43,228 nucleotides of DNA from Acanthaster planci. Taxonomy: Eukaryota; Echinodermata; Asteroidea; Valvatida; Acanthasteridae. The DNA lies in NCBI RefSeq assembly GCF_001949145.1, contig NW_019091540.1, positions 277,098 through 320,325 of the forward strand, written 5' to 3'. A program made the position numbers and the translations under genes. Positions within the stretch are counted from its first letter, which is position 1, and each line of letters opens with the position of its first letter. The notes beneath the pieces were generated by a model. The model ran no database searches, was not told the DNA's origin, and saw only the letters and a program-made list of their open reading frames with translations. Positions 32,690-43,158 of the stretch are shown here, in pieces.

Positions 32690-33933
32690 ATAACCTATGG
32701 TAACCTACATGTGCACATGTAGTTCATGAATGTCACTTCAATCATTATGCAGGACCTGACATTTCAACTGCAGCAAGATCTTTCCTAAAGGCGAAAAGAT
32801 TCCACTCTGCCAGGATTAAAATGTCAGGCCTTCTGACAATGAAAATTTAGAATCATTGGGAATGATGCTATCATACTTTTTATGAAGGAAAACTTCTCTC
32901 ACTGCCATGACCTTTGGCTTTGGCAGATAAAATCAAAGAAGAAAATCTAATCTTATCTAATATTAGTACGGGTACCAATTTACCATGAGTATGAATTTAA
33001 ACAGGGAAGGCAGTCAGGGTCTTGTCCAGAGCATGAAAATAAGGCCAGAAAAGGCTGAATATATGTATAATGATAATAATAAAAAATACTTATAAAATAC
33101 CGGTACAGTGCCAAATGTGCGAAAATAAATCAAAGTGCCAAATCAAAACACAATGTTCCATGGCTCTTTACGACTTTAAGAACAGAAGTAGTTATAGCAA
33201 AGCACTTACAAAAAGCAAACCCCTAGTCCCTAAAAATAGTAATTGTTCAAAATAAAATAAAAATGTTAAATAAAATATCAATATCAATATAGCCTTAGCC
33301 TGCCAGGGACACACTTATGAGAACAAAACTTACCAGAGAGACTCCCACCCTATAAACAACAATCCCCTTGAGATAAGCAACAGAAGTAAAAAAAAAACAA
33401 AACAATTACACTAAATAAACAAGGCCAGATCAAAGTACCTTGGATCACATGTTTACAATATACATATATAAAACTCTGATAAAAGATGCAAAAATACGTT
33501 GTTAAGGTCCTAAAATTAGCCCAACATTCCAACTACATGTAAGAAGCCTGAAAAGAGAGATCAGACTTGTGCTAGAAAACTGGCATCCCTGTTGTTTCAA
33601 AGCTCTTCTCAATAAAAAGTACATGTATACATGTTTTAGGCCCTAACATGCCTAATGTTATGATGCTGGCATTACCATGATATTACCAGTGTATTAAGCA
33701 GTAATAAAATGAGCTTAGTTATCATCTGCATATTACAACTACGAGATTGAGTAAAAGCTGCAACGTAGGTAGAGATAAAGTACCGTAGGTAGGCCTACAT
33801 GTACGTCATGTGTTCCTTGCTCCAAGGTGTAACTGGAGGCCTGATGTTTTAAGCCATGGATAATAGAGCATGAAGCTAGGACGCAAACTACAAGCGGGGC
33901 TGACGTTGGACCCCAAAGTTCTGGGGGTAGACA

Positions 33934-34053
33934 AGTCCGAGTAACTTGGACCCTACAGATCGGCTGTTTTAGCGTTTGGACACGGTTGGGCGATACAGCT
34001 TTTTTAGCATTTGGACATGGTTGGGCCATAGTGGAATCCAAGTTACTCGGACT
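33934..34053. mobile_element. 120-bp inverted-repeat element with internal tandem pair
   Basis: Perfect 17-bp arms AGTCCGAGTAACTTGGA at 33934-33950 and the complement at 34037-34053. Between them two related units, TTTTAGCGTTTGGACACGG and TTTTAGCATTTGGACATGG, each followed by TTGGGC, stand in direct orientation. No coding capacity. Confidence 0.65.
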
Positions 34054-34206
34054 AGGGTAGGGGTAGACATGGTAGAGGTAGGCCAGCAACATGCAGACAT
34101 GTACTAGGCCTGGCACATTTTTACATATCACCGTCTGACCGTAATGTAAAAACATCACGAGGTGAAGTGACAATGAAGCAAAGTAACAAATGGTCACACA
34201 TGCACA

Positions 34207-34442
34207 TGGGTCATTCCATGAGGTTGGGGCACAGTTTGTGACGGTGTCCTTGTTAGGCCTACATGGGATGGGTAAATTTTACCATCTGTCATGACCTGTA
34301 GAGTAAAGATAACACAAACCTTTGTTTTCAGCCTTGCAACAAGATAACAATGTCAATTTGGAATCCACATGCAGAGAAACAGATGTTTATTTTTATGGAA
34401 CCCATTTAACAATATTATGCCCCAACCTCATGGAATGACCCA
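34207..34442. mobile_element. MITE-like element, TIR family GGTCATTC, copy 2
   Basis: Perfect 25-bp terminal inverted repeats, 34207-34231 (TGGGTCATTCCATGAGG and onwards) and 34418-34442. Total 236 bp, like the copy at 30211. Internal sequence shares AATGTCAATTT and CAGAGAAA with that copy but is otherwise diverged. No protein. Confidence 0.65.
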
Positions 34443-34558
34443 CATGATAAAATACAGTCGCAATGGCGAATTGAATTTGGCACATTAAAACTAGCATGTG
34501 TCGTGCAACTGCAAGTAGGCCTCTGCCTACATCATCATTGTGACATGTAGGTCTACAT

Positions 34559-34612
34559 CATACATGTACATGTATATAGTGTATGTACATCATACATGTA
34601 CACATGTACATG
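34559..34612. repeat. Imperfect ACATGTAC microsatellite cluster
   Basis: CATACATGTACATGTATA, GTATGTACAT and CATACATGTACACATGTACA follow each other and form an imperfect palindrome. Confidence 0.7.
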
Positions 34613-34714
34613 GCCGGCCCTAACACTAAACCGGAAACGAATCAAACGAATGACAAGAGAAATTCTTATATTTATTCATCATGCCAATTTTACCACAAAA
34701 TACGGTAGACCTAC

Positions 34715-34920
34715 CTCGTTAGTTCAAATGCAGCAGATTTGACTTCAAAGAAGATCGACAGATTTTTATTGCAAGCAGATGATGTGACCGAACGGCCTAG
34801 TTGTCGTACGATCCCAGGGGCCGTTCCCGGCATTCAGTAGGTTCACGTACGAAGCATGCGAATGGTGCGTGGTACCGATCTTTCTACCGCGGTCAGACGC
34901 GGTAGAAATGGTCGTATGGT
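34715..34920 (-). promoter_or_regulatory. PKM: Candidate promoter and noncoding first exon of pyruvate kinase
   Basis: The acceptor before the pyruvate kinase ATG requires an upstream exon. On the minus strand a fair donor, ACGAG then GTAGGT, ends at 34715 and is preceded by a CpG-rich patch (about 34785-34915), unusual in this AT-rich stretch. The patch includes perfect 11-bp inverted arms at 34881-34891 and 34898-34908 (TTTCTACCGCG). If correct, pyruvate kinase and UBXN6 would start within about 1 kb of each other. Speculative. Confidence 0.28.
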
Positions 34921-35646
34921 AACTTCTGGCTTGGAATAAACTAGTGCACAGTTATTTTACAGGTACCAGGCTACATCGGCACTTAATCATCTACATGGTC
35001 AATGGAATTACGGATGATGATTAATTCGGCCTAAAAGGAAGCACATTGAGAAGTGATATCAAGAGGGTATACTATCAGAAAAAAAAAATGAGAAAAAGGT
35101 ACCAAGTGGCAAGACTGAAGGATGTAATTTAGAGGGAAGGACCAGGGAATGGGTTGAGGCATTCCTCCATGATTGAGGATATGCAGACTAGACCTGCAGA
35201 CGAGATCAGGGGAAAAGGGCTATGGATGAGGAACGGGGAAATGTAATTCAATTAATTTCAATTTTGAAAAAGAGAGAGGGGGAGCGGGGAGTGGATTCTG
35301 ATACTGGGGCGTGAGTCTCCCAACAAGACTGGCAAAAAAGACCCTTATCCCATTGGAAGGAAGTACACGTACTTTTATGCACATACGTTCCATCACTGCA
35401 TAATGCGCATCGCAAGTTGTTCGCGCATGGGGGGGGGGCAAGGCCTGCTCGTTCCCAGAGTGTTGAATACTTCAATGCCCACTAAAGGTAATTATTGGAA
35501 ACGAAGTTGACAAATTATCATCGCAGTAGCCTCTGAAAAGGGACTGTCCCAGCTCCGGCTGTGACCTTGCTGTCGCTTTTGGAACAAATTCGTACGGTTT
35601 CAATCCAAGTCAAGAACCATTCTGTACGGATTATCCCCCCGCCAGG

Positions 35647-35741
35647 ATGAAGAAGCTGCAGCAGTTTGTGGAGAAGAAAAAACTTGATCACAAATTCAAG
35701 CAAGCTGGGTCTGGTCACAGGCTTGATGAGCAGAGACAAAT
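35647..35741 (+). CDS. UBXN6: UBXN6 exon 1 (start)
   Basis: MKKLQQFVEKKKLDHKFKQA and AGSGHRLDEQ; donor GTAAAT. The N-terminal helix is part of the p97-binding region in the human protein. Confidence 0.92.
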
Positions 35742-38700
35742 GTAAATGTTATTGTTAACGCCTAGCCTTACGCATGCCTAACGTAACGTTAGCGCTGACA
35801 TGCATGATCCGTGTTGGCCGCTAGGCTTCACTAGACAGACTAGCGAGGCCTACAGGTATCGTAATTATATCGGAAATTTGTAAAACGTCTGAATAATGCA
35901 GATGTGTGGATACGCAAAAAGACAAGAAAAGAATGTTGCACCCTGCCTGCACTTATTCACCATACTCCTATTTCATACTCCTATTTCATCTCATGTAGAA
36001 TGAATCTGGAACTGAGAAAAATTTCCACTTTTGGTTAGAAAAAGTAAGTTTTTTTGGATCCCCATAGATGTGGAAATTAATATTGAATGGAAATTGAAGC
36101 TTGATGTACATTGACAATGATAATTGTGAAGTGCCGTAACTATAGATTTTAGAAGTTACGTTACGGCATGCTTATGATTATCATAACTTGTGTAAGGCTA
36201 TGGGGCAGCATGTACCGTACCACCAGAACTGTGGGGCCGACGAAGCAATTTTGACCCTATCTGCATATAAATTGGACCCATCATCTCCTCAGTTGCTTGC
36301 ACGGACCATGCATTCTTGTCCATTTGTGCGTAGTTTGTCGCATGTGTACGCCATTCCTGATTGATTACTGATCATGCATATTCAGCTTTGCACCGAATCA
36401 CTACGTGTGAATGGCTCACATTGCCTTAATAACTGATCATGGTTTTTGCAGTCTCTCAGTGTTTATGTAATCATTAGAGCACCATCTCTCAGTCACACAG
36501 ATCTTCATGCACTGATCACGCTCATCATTTTCAGATTAGTGAATACATGTACATGTAACAGTGTGATGCCATCAAGAACTTGTGAAAACCGGTAAGCTTA
36601 ACATGCGCTTGTATCCTCCATTCACAGGCCAACTGTCTCTAGCTCCCAGCAGCAGCCCACTCGATTGCCTCCAACACAGAGTGCAGCACGTGCCGGTGAG
36701 GCTGCCCTGGCCAGGATACAGCAAGACAGGCGTGGTTCAGCAGCCAGTAAAACAAGAGCCCAGAAAGCCAGTGGTGAGCAGACCAGTCCAAAGAAGGAAG
36801 GGGGGGTGTGACTGTTGAGGTGGAAATCTGTCCGGTTGTGCTTTGTTGTAGTGGAGTTCATCACAAGTCTTTTCACAACAGACGCTTACTATTCTTCATT
36901 TCTCGAGACGCATGGCCACGATTCCTTTGAATATGGACGTGGCTTAAGACTGGATGGCTTGTAATGGACTTGCGGGGACTTGTAATTTATTCGATACAGT
37001 GTGGTACATGTACAAACTTGTGTGCAGGAGGGAAAAGTGGAACTCGCCTTGAGAAAATACATGTACACAGCATTGTATCAGAGAGATTTCCATCTGGAAG
37101 TTTTTAAAGTTTGATGATTCGTGAGGGGTGCGTTATAATTCCTCCTGCACAGGAGTTGTTATAAGGTGTGAAAATGGAAAAGGGGCACCCCATTTTCAAC
37201 TAAAGATCACGTAATTTTTGAAAGATTTGTAACTGGAAAATTTTTTTTTAAGTTCATTGTGGAAGAGTGGATAGAAATCTACCTGGTCTGGGTGCTTGTA
37301 GATGCCATATTATACTCCACAGTAGGTTCTACAGAAAATGAGATTGTCTAGGGATGACAGAACGTGGTTGTCTGAGGGGTGGGGAGAGAAGGAAGTGCAA
37401 ACCCCTCACTCCCAACAAACAACAGTTCTGGGTACACATTTACAGTGTGTGCATTGTCGTTCCTAAGAGAAAGATGTGGTCACACTTGTACATGTAGCAG
37501 GATGCTTTCCAAATGTTATTAGTGATCAAGTTGATACAATTCATGGGTTGAAGTTTACACGCAAGCAGACTCAGAGGTGTTTTGATCATTCCAGTGTGTG
37601 TTTTCACTGTTCTTGGAGGAGGGCAATCAGCGCACCTCCCCTACCCCATGCCATCCCGCCTCTCTTGATAGACAACGGGTGTGGTATGACTCAAGATCTG
37701 GTCTTTGTGTGGACAGTTGCTTTTCCATTTTGTATGGGTGAATGTAGTACATGTGTTGTCTTTTCTGTATCTCATACACAGTGCGAGCCGAGGTAGAGGC
37801 TGAGCAAATGGCTATAGACAGGATGAACAAGTTCACAGTGTCCTCACAGGTGATTTTTTTTCTATCAATGGCATCATCCTTTTTTCCCCTCAGATATTGT
37901 GTTGTCTCTTTTCTGTGGATGAAAAGCATGAGGGGTTGTCTTGGGGCTGCCATTGATATGCACCCTTCTCCTTGTGTGCCTGGTGCAGAGTATAAATAAA
38001 ATTGAAGAGATTATTTACATGTACAATGTAGGTATCGATACTCCTCTAAACTACTCAAAAACTTCGTAAAGCATACATGTAGCACGCTATGCCAAATGGA
38101 ATGTAGCGACAGTCACCTTTTGAGGCCCAAAAAGTTGAGCAATATTGGCAAACGCTATGAGCTCTGAGCCAGACTAAGAAAGGGTGCAGTTTTCCTAGCT
38201 ACAGGGATTTCTTTGGTGGGAACTACACTTTGCTGGTTCACAAACCACTATGGAATGCACGTGTTAAGGTCACGTTGCTATTGGAAATTTGAAAACGCCC
38301 ACCACCATGGCTCTTCTCAACTGATTAGGGGGTGCTTCTGCTCTGGGCAGATACCCCAATACCTCGGGTAAGTTTTTGCAAATGCTTCCAGAAATATGTT
38401 TGTGCTTTTGGTCATTGGGCGTTTTCACACTTCAGTTATAGCTGTGTGACATCACTGTTCCAACCAGACAAGAATGTTGGAGCAAGTTCAAATGGCAGAA
38501 AATGAGCAGACAGTTGTTCAGCGTCACCAAAATAATGATTTATACCCCGGTTTGTTGTCACATGTACATGCAACAATCCAGAATGGGTGCTTCCTCATGG
38601 AAGGTGAAAAGAGAGCGCATCGGGTATAAGAAACTTGCCAAATATTGAGTGGGAATGAGGCATTTTTTTTAACAATATCGCTTGCTACCTTCAGACCTTG

Positions 38701-41700
38701 TGCTTTCTCTCTAACGACATAACCATTACTTGTTCTGCATTTCTGCATTTCTTCCTGGTTATCACTTTGACGTCTTAAACATGTTTCTGGTTAGTGATTG
38801 CAAAAACACACTCTGGAATGTGTAATAGAGAATACAGATCAGTGGAGGGAATACCTTTGTGGAATGTCAGAAAACATAGAATCTCATCATTCCAAACTAA
38901 TATCTGCTCAGTAACAAGAGATGCCATGCTGTTGTTGGGTAATAGTGGTCCTTCATTGGGAACTCACCACTTGCACACAACAGGTTCTTGGGCGTTTGGC
39001 ATTGGATGCACTGAGCTCCCCAAATTTTCTGTTGGAATGCACATTTTTCCCCTCATCCACTGGGCGTACTCAGCATCAACGTTGTAAATTGTAACATCAC
39101 AGCAAGTTTTGTGCTGCAGATGTGCAAAAATATGAGCATGTTTTGAACAGTATAAACTCTCAAAAATTTTGTCTCAGAGGCTCTGTGAGTTGAACGTTTC
39201 GTTGGATTTGTTTTTTGCAAAATAAATTGCAATAAAAAGTGATGCTGAAGTGACCTCAATTTCTTATCTGCATCTGCTCCTCAGGCGTCAGGTAGGCCAA
39301 CGACACCCGAGCAGCCAGTCTTCCGTGACGACCAGTCTCCGGTGTCTGTGAGTGGCATCTTCTTCCGCTGTCCACTTGGCTGTGACCACATTATGCCCAA
39401 AGCATCGGTGGACGAGCACCTGCAATTGTGCATACTCACCAGGGTAAGCGTTGGTTATTCCTCGAGCTTGCTGATGGTGTGCAGTTAGCATAAAAAACTG
39501 ACACATAATAAAAGCCCCACCTCATGGTATTCTGACCAATCACAACCACCATTGAGGTCCATCACAAGTGCACCGAACTCCAACATGCATGCATAACATA
39601 TGCACATTCTTGGACACGGCGTAACGTTTATTTTGACACGTCTGAATAGAACATGTATATGGGCAGGCCTTACTGGATCGGTCTGTTGGCAGAGTGAATG
39701 CCTGTGATGAGTTGTCTCTCCTCAATCTCGTCATTTCCAAATATCCCAGATCTGTGTTCCAACTGCATGCGTGCACAACCAGATTTGATGGATTTTATTG
39801 GGGGGGGTGGATAATGCAGCTGGTATTTATGAGTGTTTGAAGCCATGTTTACTGAATCCTGCATTTTTTCGTTCTGTTGTCCATCCTGAAAGGAAAACCC
39901 TAACACCTTGTTGTTCACGTACAGAGTTGGAATACAGAACAGGATTAATGAGGTTCTCATTCCATTGCAGTAGAGAAAAAATTGGTCTTACAAGGCATGT
40001 GATGATTAAGGATTAACTTTTGAGTTTTCTTCCCCAGTTGCTTCCGGAAAATCCCCTTGAGGCGTCAGCCAAAATGGTCCACACCTACAATAAGGACAAG
40101 GAGAGACGCCAGGCTGGAATAGACATCATGTGCAAGTAAGCTGAGGCCAGGTTGGAGACTATAAGGATCCGTTTTGGGTTTCTTGTTAATTAAAGACAAA
40201 AATCCACTTACTCTGTTGAGGAATATATCATGAAGCTCGTTGTAGTTTCGAAAACAAAAATTATAAACAATCAATTGTCTTGTGCATAATTTGAGAGGTA
40301 TGCCAATTCATCAAAAAGGATTTTCAGTGTCACAGTTACATCATTTCTCATGTAGTAGAAGCGCATTTATGTTTTTTTTATTTTTATGCCAAATGACTCA
40401 GTTGATAATTTAGAGCGTAAAGTCCAATCCATTTGTGAAATCACCCTGTATCAAAGAAGTCCTCAGTACAGCAGTGTTTGAATTGTTTTTCAAAATAACG
40501 TGACCTTAACCAGATAACAGTTTGTGTAAAGAACATTACATGGATACAAAACATCATCCATTACTGGGGGCCTTCCTGAGTGTGCATTACTCTTGTACTA
40601 GGATAGGCCTGTAGTCACATCCGTGAAGATTTACTCCACTACCTCTTACATAGCTCCTTTTCTACAACTGCAATTTTTTTAAAATTTTCAGATATCTAGA
40701 CAATGTGTGCAGTAATCCTGGTGAGGAGAAGTACCAGAAGATCCGCTTGGGCAACAGGACCTACCAGGAGAAGGTGGCGTGTCTCGAGGGGTCGCAGGAG
40801 TTCCTTCAGGCAGTTGGATTCTTTCCAAAGATGCTGCCCCACCAAGGTAGAGCCTCAAGGCCAGTCATTGCCCAGAGATACTGACTTGATCCGTACGCAA
40901 GAGGGCCTAAAATAGTATTTTCTATTACAAAAATGGATCCACCTTTTTTTTTCTCACATCCCACAGAGAATGAAGAGGCCTTCCTTGTCCTAACCCCAGA
41001 GGCAGCAGCTAAAACAGAGCAGCTGCACTCAGCCTGTGAGCTGCTGCGGACCACCCAGCCCCTGAAGGCGACCCTCCACCGAGACATGAAGATCTATCGG
41101 AAGTCCTCCCATGCCAGCCAGTTCCGACTGCCCCCGGACTTCTATCGACTCACACCGGAAGAGGTCAAGAGAGAGCAGCAGCTTAGGTGCTTGTCTTTGT
41201 CTAGACATTAGATAGAGCATAACATGGTTTGAGGTTGGGTAGTTGATGTTAGTTCTCCGTGGTATTGGAGTTCAAGAACTAGTATTTTGTACACCTGAAA
41301 CCCTTTGATTAAAGTAAATAGTCTCATATGGCATTAATGCTTAGAAACTTATCAATCCTCTCTCGGTGAAGCCTTTGTACCTGTATCTCCCTTGTTGGTG
41401 GTCTTTGTTGATTTACTTTTAAACGGCAGGCGCCTTTCAACACACAGTCTGCATACAGCACAAACTCCTAGGTTTTTTCTCCTAGAGTACAGTAGATTTT
41501 ATTGCTAAGGTATATAAAATATCTTGTACATCTGTATTGCAGTCGTATGTCAACCAATCTTGTAACAAATTTTGATGAAGCTTGGTTAGTATTTTCTTGT
41601 TTAATTTTGTAACCATATTTGTGTAACTTGGATGTCTCTTTCTTTCCTGTTATTACAGTAAAGAAATTCAAATTCATAACAAGCAGCGAGCCATGGCGGC

Positions 41701-42593
41701 TTTGCCATTCTAGTTAAATTGTTTCTGGCCCATTAAGCAGGGATAATATGGTGTAAAGTGCATTGAGAATCCATCATGTACAAGAATGCGCAAAAACGAA
41801 GACCTTGTGTATCATTATTAGTCTTTAGTTTATTATTTTTTTCCTTTCATTTTGAAACAACAGGACTGAGGAGGTGGAACGCAATGCCATGCTACGAACC
41901 AAGGCGATGAGGGAGGCCGAAGCCCAGAAGAATCTTCGCCAATATCGATACGCTCTGATCAGAGTACGGTTCCCCAATGGTATTCTCCTCCAAGGTGAGC
42001 CGACCCTTGAAAGGGTCTGTGCAGTGCAATGGTTTTAACCACAACCCTTAAAAATTCACCTTTCTGTTTCAATTAAGGTTGCTTCCAAATTTTGTTTCTC
42101 TATTTTGAAATGTATTTTGTTACGTTTTTTGTTCTTATGCTAATGGTTTCCATATTCACGAGCAAAGTTTTTATGTCATTCTGGAAAGGAAGCCTAAATT
42201 GTGCATTGAGTTGTTTATAAAAACTGCTGGAATTTTTTCATATTTTGCTGTTGTAAATTTTGTAATTTCTGTTGGAAGGTTTGACTGGAGCTTTGATGTC
42301 ATTCCGAGGAGAAAGCCTAAATTATGCATTGCTTTGTTTATAAAAACTGCTGAAATTTTCTTTTTATTTTGCTGTTGTAAATTTGGTAATTTTTTGTGTT
42401 GTAAAGTTTGTCTGGAGTATTCTTGACTCCCATATTGGAACCACAGGTACATTCCGTGCATCGGAGAATCTCTCTGCGGTCATGGAGTTCACAAGGGGTG
42501 CACTGATCAATGACTGGCAGCCATTTGTTCTAACTGATGCGACGGGGAGGAAGCTGACAGAGGAGGACTGCACTTTGGCCGAAGCTCAAACTG
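35647..42593 (+). CDS. UBXN6: UBXN6 (UBXD1), p97/VCP cofactor (9 exons, 3' end outside window)
   Basis: A cytosolic adaptor of the AAA ATPase p97/VCP, working in endolysosomal sorting and damaged-lysosome clearance in vertebrates. Exons: 35647-35741, 36628-36773, 37782-37849, 39285-39443, 40038-40135, 40692-40846, 40967-41186, 41864-41994, 42447-42593. They join in frame for 406 codons; human has 441, so one or two short exons are missing to the right. Visible parts: N-terminus MKKLQQFVEKKKLDHKFKQA like human MKKFFQEFKADIKFKSA; VIM-like AALAR (57-61); a Cys/His cluster (132-152); a PUB domain (about 157-240); and a UBX domain (from about 335). The UBX loop has WQPFVL where canonical UBX domains have FPR, as in human UBXN6 (WLPFEL). 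ATG context is CCAGGATGA. Confidence 0.95.
36117..36184. repeat. Nested inverted repeat in UBXN6 intron 1
   Basis: Inner 9-bp arms TGCCGTAAC (36132-36140) and GTTACGGCA (36160-36168); outer 8-bp arms ATGATAAT (36117-36124) and ATTATCAT (36177-36184). The spacers between inner and outer arms are about 7-8 nt on both sides, giving a regular stem with an internal loop. Confidence 0.6.
36628..36773 (+). CDS. UBXN6: UBXN6 exon 2 (VIM-like motif)
   Basis: Acceptor CATTCACAG, donor GTGAGC. Gln/Pro/Ser-rich start, then AARAGEAALARIQQDR. AALAR fits the AAxxR end of the VCP-interacting motif; as in human UBXN6 the first Arg of the full consensus is missing. Confidence 0.9.
37782..37849 (+). CDS. UBXN6: UBXN6 exon 3
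   Basis: Acceptor CTCATACACAG, donor GTGATT. It encodes VRAEVEAEQMAIDRMNKFTV, parallel to human VRKELQAEA. Confidence 0.85.
37850..39284 (+). other. UBXN6 intron 3, nothing recognised
   Basis: 1.4 kb without coding similarity, tRNA boxes or clear repeats apart from short ACATGTA runs. Confidence 0.5.
39285..39443 (+). CDS. UBXN6: UBXN6 exon 4 (Cys/His cluster)
   Basis: Acceptor TGCTCCTCAG, donor GTAAGC. It encodes VSGIFFRCPLGCDHIMPK and DEHLQLCILTR. Cys132, Cys136, His148 and Cys152 give C-x3-C-x11-H-x3-C. Human VPGVYFTCPLTGATLRKD keeps only the first Cys at these places. Confidence 0.92.
40038..40135 (+). CDS. UBXN6: UBXN6 exon 5 (PUB domain start)
   Basis: Acceptor TTCCCCAG, donor GTAAGC. 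It encodes NPLEASAKMVHTYNKDKERR and AGIDIMC, matching human DPVAASIMKIYTFNKDQDR. Confidence 0.93.
40692..40846 (+). CDS. UBXN6: UBXN6 exon 6 (PUB domain)
   Basis: Acceptor ATTTTCAG, donor GTAGAG. It encodes YLDNVCSNPGEEKYQKIRLG and FLQAVGF, the PUB core that binds the p97 C-terminal tail in the human protein. Confidence 0.94.
40967..41186 (+). CDS. UBXN6: UBXN6 exon 7
   Basis: Acceptor CATCCCACAG, donor GTGCTT. It encodes EEAFLVLTPEAAAKTEQL and SQFRLPPDFYRLTPEEVKRE, parallel to human SQFELPGDFFNLTAEEIKRE. Confidence 0.94.
41864..41994 (+). CDS. UBXN6: UBXN6 exon 8 (helix into UBX domain)
   Basis: Acceptor AAACAACAG, donor GTGAGC. It encodes MLRTKAMREAEAQKNLRQY and ALIRVRFPNGILLQ, against human VLRTKAMREKEEQ and LLRVRLPDGCLLQ. 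Confidence 0.94.
42175..42420. repeat. Tandem duplication, two copies of about 123 bp
   Basis: GTCATTCTGGAAAGGAAGCC at 42175 and GTCATTCCGAGGAGAAAGCC at 42298 begin two copies that share CCTAAATT, GCATTG, GTTTATAAAAACTGCTG and TTTTGCTGTTGTAAATTT. It lies in UBXN6 intron 8, ending about 25 bp before the exon 9 acceptor. Confidence 0.85.
42447..42593 (+). CDS. UBXN6: UBXN6 exon 9 (UBX domain)
   Basis: Acceptor GAACCACAG, donor GTGAGA. It encodes GTFRASENLSAVMEFTRGAL, NDWQPFVLTDATGRKL and EEDCTLAEAQ. The end of the UBX fold and the C-terminus are outside the window. Confidence 0.93.
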
Positions 42594-42655
42594 GTGAGAT
42601 ACCAACCCTCGCAATTAGTTACATACCAAATTTCAACTATGCTATTAAATAGAGT

Positions 42656-42802
42656 TGTTGACTCAAGTCATGCTACTTGGACTCAAGTCAGATTTGAGTC
42701 ATTGTTTTTGTGACTTTGGCTTGTGACCTGACTTAGACTTGCTTGAAATGACTTGTTATGTGACTCAGACCAGCAAAAAATGACTTGTTACATGACTTAT
42801 AA
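42656..42802. repeat. Degenerate GACTCAAGTC / GACTTG repeat
   Basis: Short units GACTCAAGTC, GACTTGTTATGTGAC, GACTTGTTACATGAC and relatives fill the stretch next to the inverted-repeat element that follows. Confidence 0.6.
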
Positions 42803-42810
42803 TTCGTTGT

Positions 42811-43158
42811 GTGCCCGGCAGAAGGGCATAAGCGCTTACGCCCTTTTACCTGGAAGCATGATCACTGCCAAAAAGATTTCCGTGGCAGAAGGACAAAAGT
42901 ATGCGACTAGCATATTTTAATGAAATATGAAGATTTCTTGGCAAAGAGTAAACAAAAAAAAATGCCCAAGTCCTTTAATAATTTGTTCAAAGGTTGCTTT
43001 TTATACAGTCCAGGTTGATTTTGTAGTAAATTATATATCTGTTTTTACTAAATAAAGAGAGTGTTTTTCTTACACCCTTTTGCCGGGAACTTTTTTCTGC
43101 TGTGATCATGCTTCCCGGAGAAAGGGCGTAAGTGCGCTTATGCCCTTCTGCCGGGCAC
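42811..43158. mobile_element. MITE-like element with long, internally palindromic TIRs
   Basis: Left arm 42811-42875 begins GTGCCCGGCAGAAGGGCATA; right arm 43090-43158 is its near complement, ending CTTCTGCCGGGCAC. Identity is roughly 85-90 percent over about 65 bp. Inside each arm AAGGGC and GCCCTT flank TAAGCGCTTA-like sequence, so each arm can also fold alone. The 214-bp centre is AT-rich and noncoding, with a second partial arm copy (CACCCTTTTGCCGGGAA) near 43073-43089. Confidence 0.78.

Larger units (their letters stand above)
28537..35646. other. Region between divergent pyruvate kinase and UBXN6, no coding exon found
   Basis: This 7.1-kb stretch probably consists of the first intron of pyruvate kinase plus the promoter area of both genes. 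It contains the CACTTTGCC degenerate repeat, two TIR-bounded elements of 235-236 bp, a 120-bp inverted-repeat element, several ACATGTAC runs and a CpG-rich patch near 34.8 kb. Open frames here have no recognisable domain. Confidence 0.55.

Noticed and set aside
33739-34197. Minus-strand open frame of 152 codons
   Set aside because: It runs through the 120-bp inverted-repeat element and its internal duplication, has no recognised domain and no conserved neighbours.
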